9,469 nt of DNA, taken from the NCBI GenBank assembly GCA_023427575.1, contig JAEZAY010000393.1:1-9469 (forward strand). The letters are read 5' to 3'. Positions 7,604 through 9,469 of the stretch are shown here, piece after piece. A program made the position numbers and the translations under genes. The notes under the pieces were generated by a model that had not been told where the DNA came from, did no database searches, and saw nothing but the letters and a program-made list of their open reading frames with translations. This DNA is from Bacteroidota bacterium. Its GTDB lineage: Bacteria; Bacteroidota; Bacteroidia; Chitinophagales; Chitinophagaceae. How positions within the stretch are numbered: position 1 is the first letter of the stretch; each line of letters starts with the position of its first letter.

Positions 7604-8668
7604 ATGATCCCAATGAAACATCTGAAGATCTACGACCGCCAGGACCTGCTTTACATGACCCGGATCCGGAAATTTGAAACTAAGATCGGCGAAAGGATAA
7701 AAGTGGTGGAAGATAAACACCAGCTCGAGGAATCGATCCGCAATTCCCCGGCCCGGTATATCCTGTTTGGAATTCCGGAAGATATCGGGGTTCGGGCCAA
7801 CCATGGCATCGGCGGAACCGATTCGATCTGGATGCCCTTTTTAAGCTCCTTTCTCAATTTACAAAGCAATGATTTTTTAAGTGGTGAAGAGATCTTGCTT
7901 CTGGGCCATTTTGATTTTGTGGAAATGAAAGCGCTGATTGAACAGAATGCGCAGAATTATGATGAGAAAATAGATGCCTACCGCCATGCTGTACATGTGA
8001 TCGATGAAGAGGTGGAAGAGATCGCGCGTTTGATTGCAGCGGCACAAAAAATTCCTGTAGTGGTGGGCGGAGGCCATAACAATTCATATCCCCTGTTGAA
8101 GGGTGTATCAAAAGGCCTTTATAAATCAGGTTTGATTCCGCTTGCCCAGATTAATTGTATTAACCTGGATGCACATACGGATTTCAGGCCGGTTGAAGGC
8201 CGCCACAGTGGCAATGGATTTCGGTATGCCGAAGAAGACGGATACCTTCAGAAATACTGCATTATCGGAGTTCATGAAAACTACCTCCCGCAAAATGTCT
8301 GGCTTGATATCGCCAACAATCCATTCATTGATTTTATCAGTTATGAAGACATATTCATTCATGAAAAGAAAAATTTTATCCAGGCGATCGCTCATGCCAC
8401 CGGCTTTACCGACGACAACTACACGGGAATAGAACTGGATATGGATGCAATAGAAAACACGCTTTCCAGTTCGGTTACCCCTTCCGGGATTTCCGGCTTA
8501 CATGCGCGACAGTATGTTAGTTTTACGGCGATCGACAGCAATGTAGCCTACCTGCATATCTGCGAAGGCGCAACCCTGTTACACGATGGCAGCACCCAGG
8601 GTTCAACGGGAAAACTGGTCAGTTATCTGGTAAGTGATTTTATAAAAGCCGGCTCCGCACTGGAATAA
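7604..8668 (+). CDS. hutG: Arginase-family enzyme, probable formimidoylglutamase
   Basis: This 354-residue protein belongs to the ureohydrolase (arginase/agmatinase/formimidoylglutamase) superfamily. All six expected manganese ligands are present: H158 in GGGHNN, D189, H191 and D193 in DAHTDFR, and D279 and D281 in ELDMDAI. Following hutI it most likely hydrolyses N-formimidoyl-L-glutamate to glutamate and formamide, the last step of this hut route. The motifs depart from the classic forms (GGDHS, DAHxD, SxDxDxxDP): the aspartate after GG is glycine and the last motif lacks the Asp-Pro. The protein is also some 30-40 residues longer than typical HutG, with an N-terminal extension before ILFGIPEDIGVRANHG (about residue 53). 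The start is the ATG at 7604 or the one at codon 4. Function rests on family plus neighbourhood; arginase or another ureohydrolase activity is the main alternative. Confidence 0.82.
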   Translation: MIPMKHLKIYDRQDLLYMTRIRKFETKIGERIKVVEDKHQLEESIRNSPARYILFGIPEDIGVRANHGIGGTDSIWMPFLSSFLNLQSNDFLSGEEILLLGHFDFVEMKALIEQNAQNYDEKIDAYRHAVHVIDEEVEEIARLIAAAQKIPVVVGGGHNNSYPLLKGVSKGLYKSGLIPLAQINCINLDAHTDFRPVEGRHSGNGFRYAEEDGYLQKYCIIGVHENYLPQNVWLDIANNPFIDFISYEDIFIHEKKNFIQAIAHATGFTDDNYTGIELDMDAIENTLSSSVTPSGISGLHARQYVSFTAIDSNVAYLHICEGATLLHDGSTQGSTGKLVSYLVSDFIKAGSALE

Positions 8669-8674
8669 AGCCGG
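8649..8674 (-). terminator. Weak terminator-like hairpin after the outer-membrane protein gene
   Basis: On the minus strand CCGGCT (8674-8669) pairs with AGCCGG (8654-8649) around a 14-nt loop and is followed by CTTTTATA. It begins five bases after the outer-membrane protein stop and overlaps the end of the convergent hutG-type gene, whose stop lies in the loop. The plus strand has no T-run after the stem. The short stem and broken T-run keep confidence low. Confidence 0.35.
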
Positions 8675-8678
8675 ACAG

Positions 8679-9469
8679 CTAAAACGGAATTCCCAGGTTT
8701 ATATAAGTTCTGACCCTTTTCACCTGGTCGCTGTACATGGCGCTGATCTCAAGTGGTCCTAATGCGAAGTTATAGGCCATGGTAAGCGCATATCCGGAAA
8801 GAAAATTGGGCTTCTGAAATAAATTGTTGGCGCTGATAAAATTGTTCACCAGCGCATTGGTTCGGCCCATAACAAATAAACTGTTGGAGATCTGCATCCG
8901 GACGCCGATCTCCGCCGTGGCCACGCTGGGTGTGTTCAGCGAATTTTCTTCCAGCCCGGCAAAAGCAATCTGATTGCGGAAGAGTTTTGTCATACCCCCA
9001 ATGGAAAAATCGTTCAGAATATTCTGCCGGTAATTAAAATTGATCCCCGATTGCATGCCCGCAAAAAATGTAAAACGCCGGTTGATCGGCAGGTACGCTT
9101 CGCCACTTATAAGCAACTTACTGTAATCGTTATACGAAATTCCAAGCGAGTCCAGATTTCCTACGGGCTCGCCCTCGCTGTAGAAGGTAATTCCGGGTGT
9201 CTGATTATACACTTTTCCGTATTCGGCATCTATGCGGATACCTCTTTTAGGAAACACGGCCCTGTCCAGCGTATTTACTGCTCCAAAGCCATAGGTAGTT
9301 ACAAATTCATTCCGGCCTGAAATGTCGAATACGGATTGAATGGAAGGGCTGTAACTCACCCATTCAAAACGGGTGCCGATGCCTACCGTAAACCGGCGGT
9401 TGGCTGAATATTGAAATCTTGAATCCGCTTTAAACCATTTCAGCCCGTTCAGGCCATCCTTCTGAAAAT
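8679..9469 (-). CDS. Outer-membrane beta-barrel protein, C-terminal part (Omp85/patatin-associated type), partial
   Basis: The minus-strand frame is open from the right edge of the window to the TAG at 8679-8681, so about 262 C-terminal residues are seen and the start lies outside. The GTG at 9359 is not the start, since the frame continues through WEFRTG-like barrel sequence (read C to N) to the edge. The protein shows alternating polar/hydrophobic beta-strands, FPKRGIRIDAEYGKVY (the [FY]P-[KR]-G turn and strand of Omp85 barrels), SIGGMTKLFRNQIAFAGL, and a last strand RTYINLGIPF ending in the terminal Phe that BamA recognises. This matches the surface-antigen (BamA/TamA-like) domain. The GG...N.IAFAGLEE and GPLEIS...VRTYINLGIPF patterns recall barrels fused to an N-terminal patatin phospholipase in Bacteroidota, but the catalytic part would be outside the window. 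It ends 10 bp from the convergent hutG-type gene. Confidence 0.75.
   Translation of the reverse strand, partial: FQKDGLNGLKWFKADSRFQYSANRRFTVGIGTRFEWVSYSPSIQSVFDISGRNEFVTTYGFGAVNTLDRAVFPKRGIRIDAEYGKVYNQTPGITFYSEGEPVGNLDSLGISYNDYSKLLISGEAYLPINRRFTFFAGMQSGINFNYRQNILNDFSIGGMTKLFRNQIAFAGLEENSLNTPSVATAEIGVRMQISNSLFVMGRTNALVNNFISANNLFQKPNFLSGYALTMAYNFALGPLEISAMYSDQVKRVRTYINLGIPF

Noticed and set aside
7529..7804. Minus-strand open frame across the hutI-hutG gap
   Set aside because: Most of it is antisense to the HutG-type gene, and the part in the gap contains only a short AT-rich stretch after an internal ATG with no motif.
8679..9359. A complete 226-residue protein starting at the GTG at 9359
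   Set aside because: The same frame stays open for 36 more codons to the edge with barrel-like sequence, so this is the 3' part of a longer gene.
1..9469. CRISPR array, tRNA/rRNA gene, phage or defence system
   Set aside because: There are no regularly spaced repeats, no tRNA-like folds noticed by eye, and no nuclease, integrase or toxin-like proteins among the real genes.

Overview
The window looks like chromosomal DNA from a member of the phylum Bacteroidota; I would not go below phylum. The reasons are moderate GC (roughly 45-50% by eye), starts without clear Shine-Dalgarno sequences, two candidate promoters resembling the Bacteroidota -7 element (TAnnTTTG), a secreted DUF1680/GH127-type glycosidase, and an outer-membrane barrel of the kind fused to patatin in this phylum. 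There is no rRNA, tRNA, CRISPR array, transposase or integrase.

Layout. 1-198: leader without a confident gene. 199-2232 (+): secreted GH127-like (beta-L-arabinofuranosidase-type) glycosidase. 2287-3945 (+): urocanate hydratase, hutU. 3949-5049 (-): family-4 glycosyltransferase, convergent with hutU and only 3 bp away; the hutU terminator hairpin is built into the last hutU codons. 5113-5157: strong stem-loop between the two minus-strand genes. 5180-6013 (-): TerC-family membrane protein. 6138-7385 (+): imidazolonepropionase, hutI, divergent from terC. 7386-7603: 218 bp noncoding gap. 7604-8668 (+): arginase-fold enzyme, best read as formimidoylglutamase (hutG type). 8679-9469 (-): C-terminal beta-barrel of an outer-membrane protein that continues past the right edge.

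Function. The unifying theme is histidine catabolism. HutU turns urocanate into imidazolone propionate, HutI opens that ring to formimidoylglutamate, and the HutG-type enzyme releases glutamate and formamide. The first enzyme, histidine ammonia-lyase (HutH), and any HutC-type regulator are not in the window. The three hut genes point the same way but are not one operon: hutU is split from hutI by the inverted glycosyltransferase-terC block, and hutI and hutG are separated by 218 bp. The glycosidase, glycosyltransferase, TerC protein and outer-membrane protein have no evident biochemical link to histidine use.

I found no convincing new multi-gene system. The points most worth checking are the terminator embedded in hutU, the palindromes in the terC-hutI divergent region, the interrupted hut order, and the divergent ligand motifs of the HutG-type enzyme.
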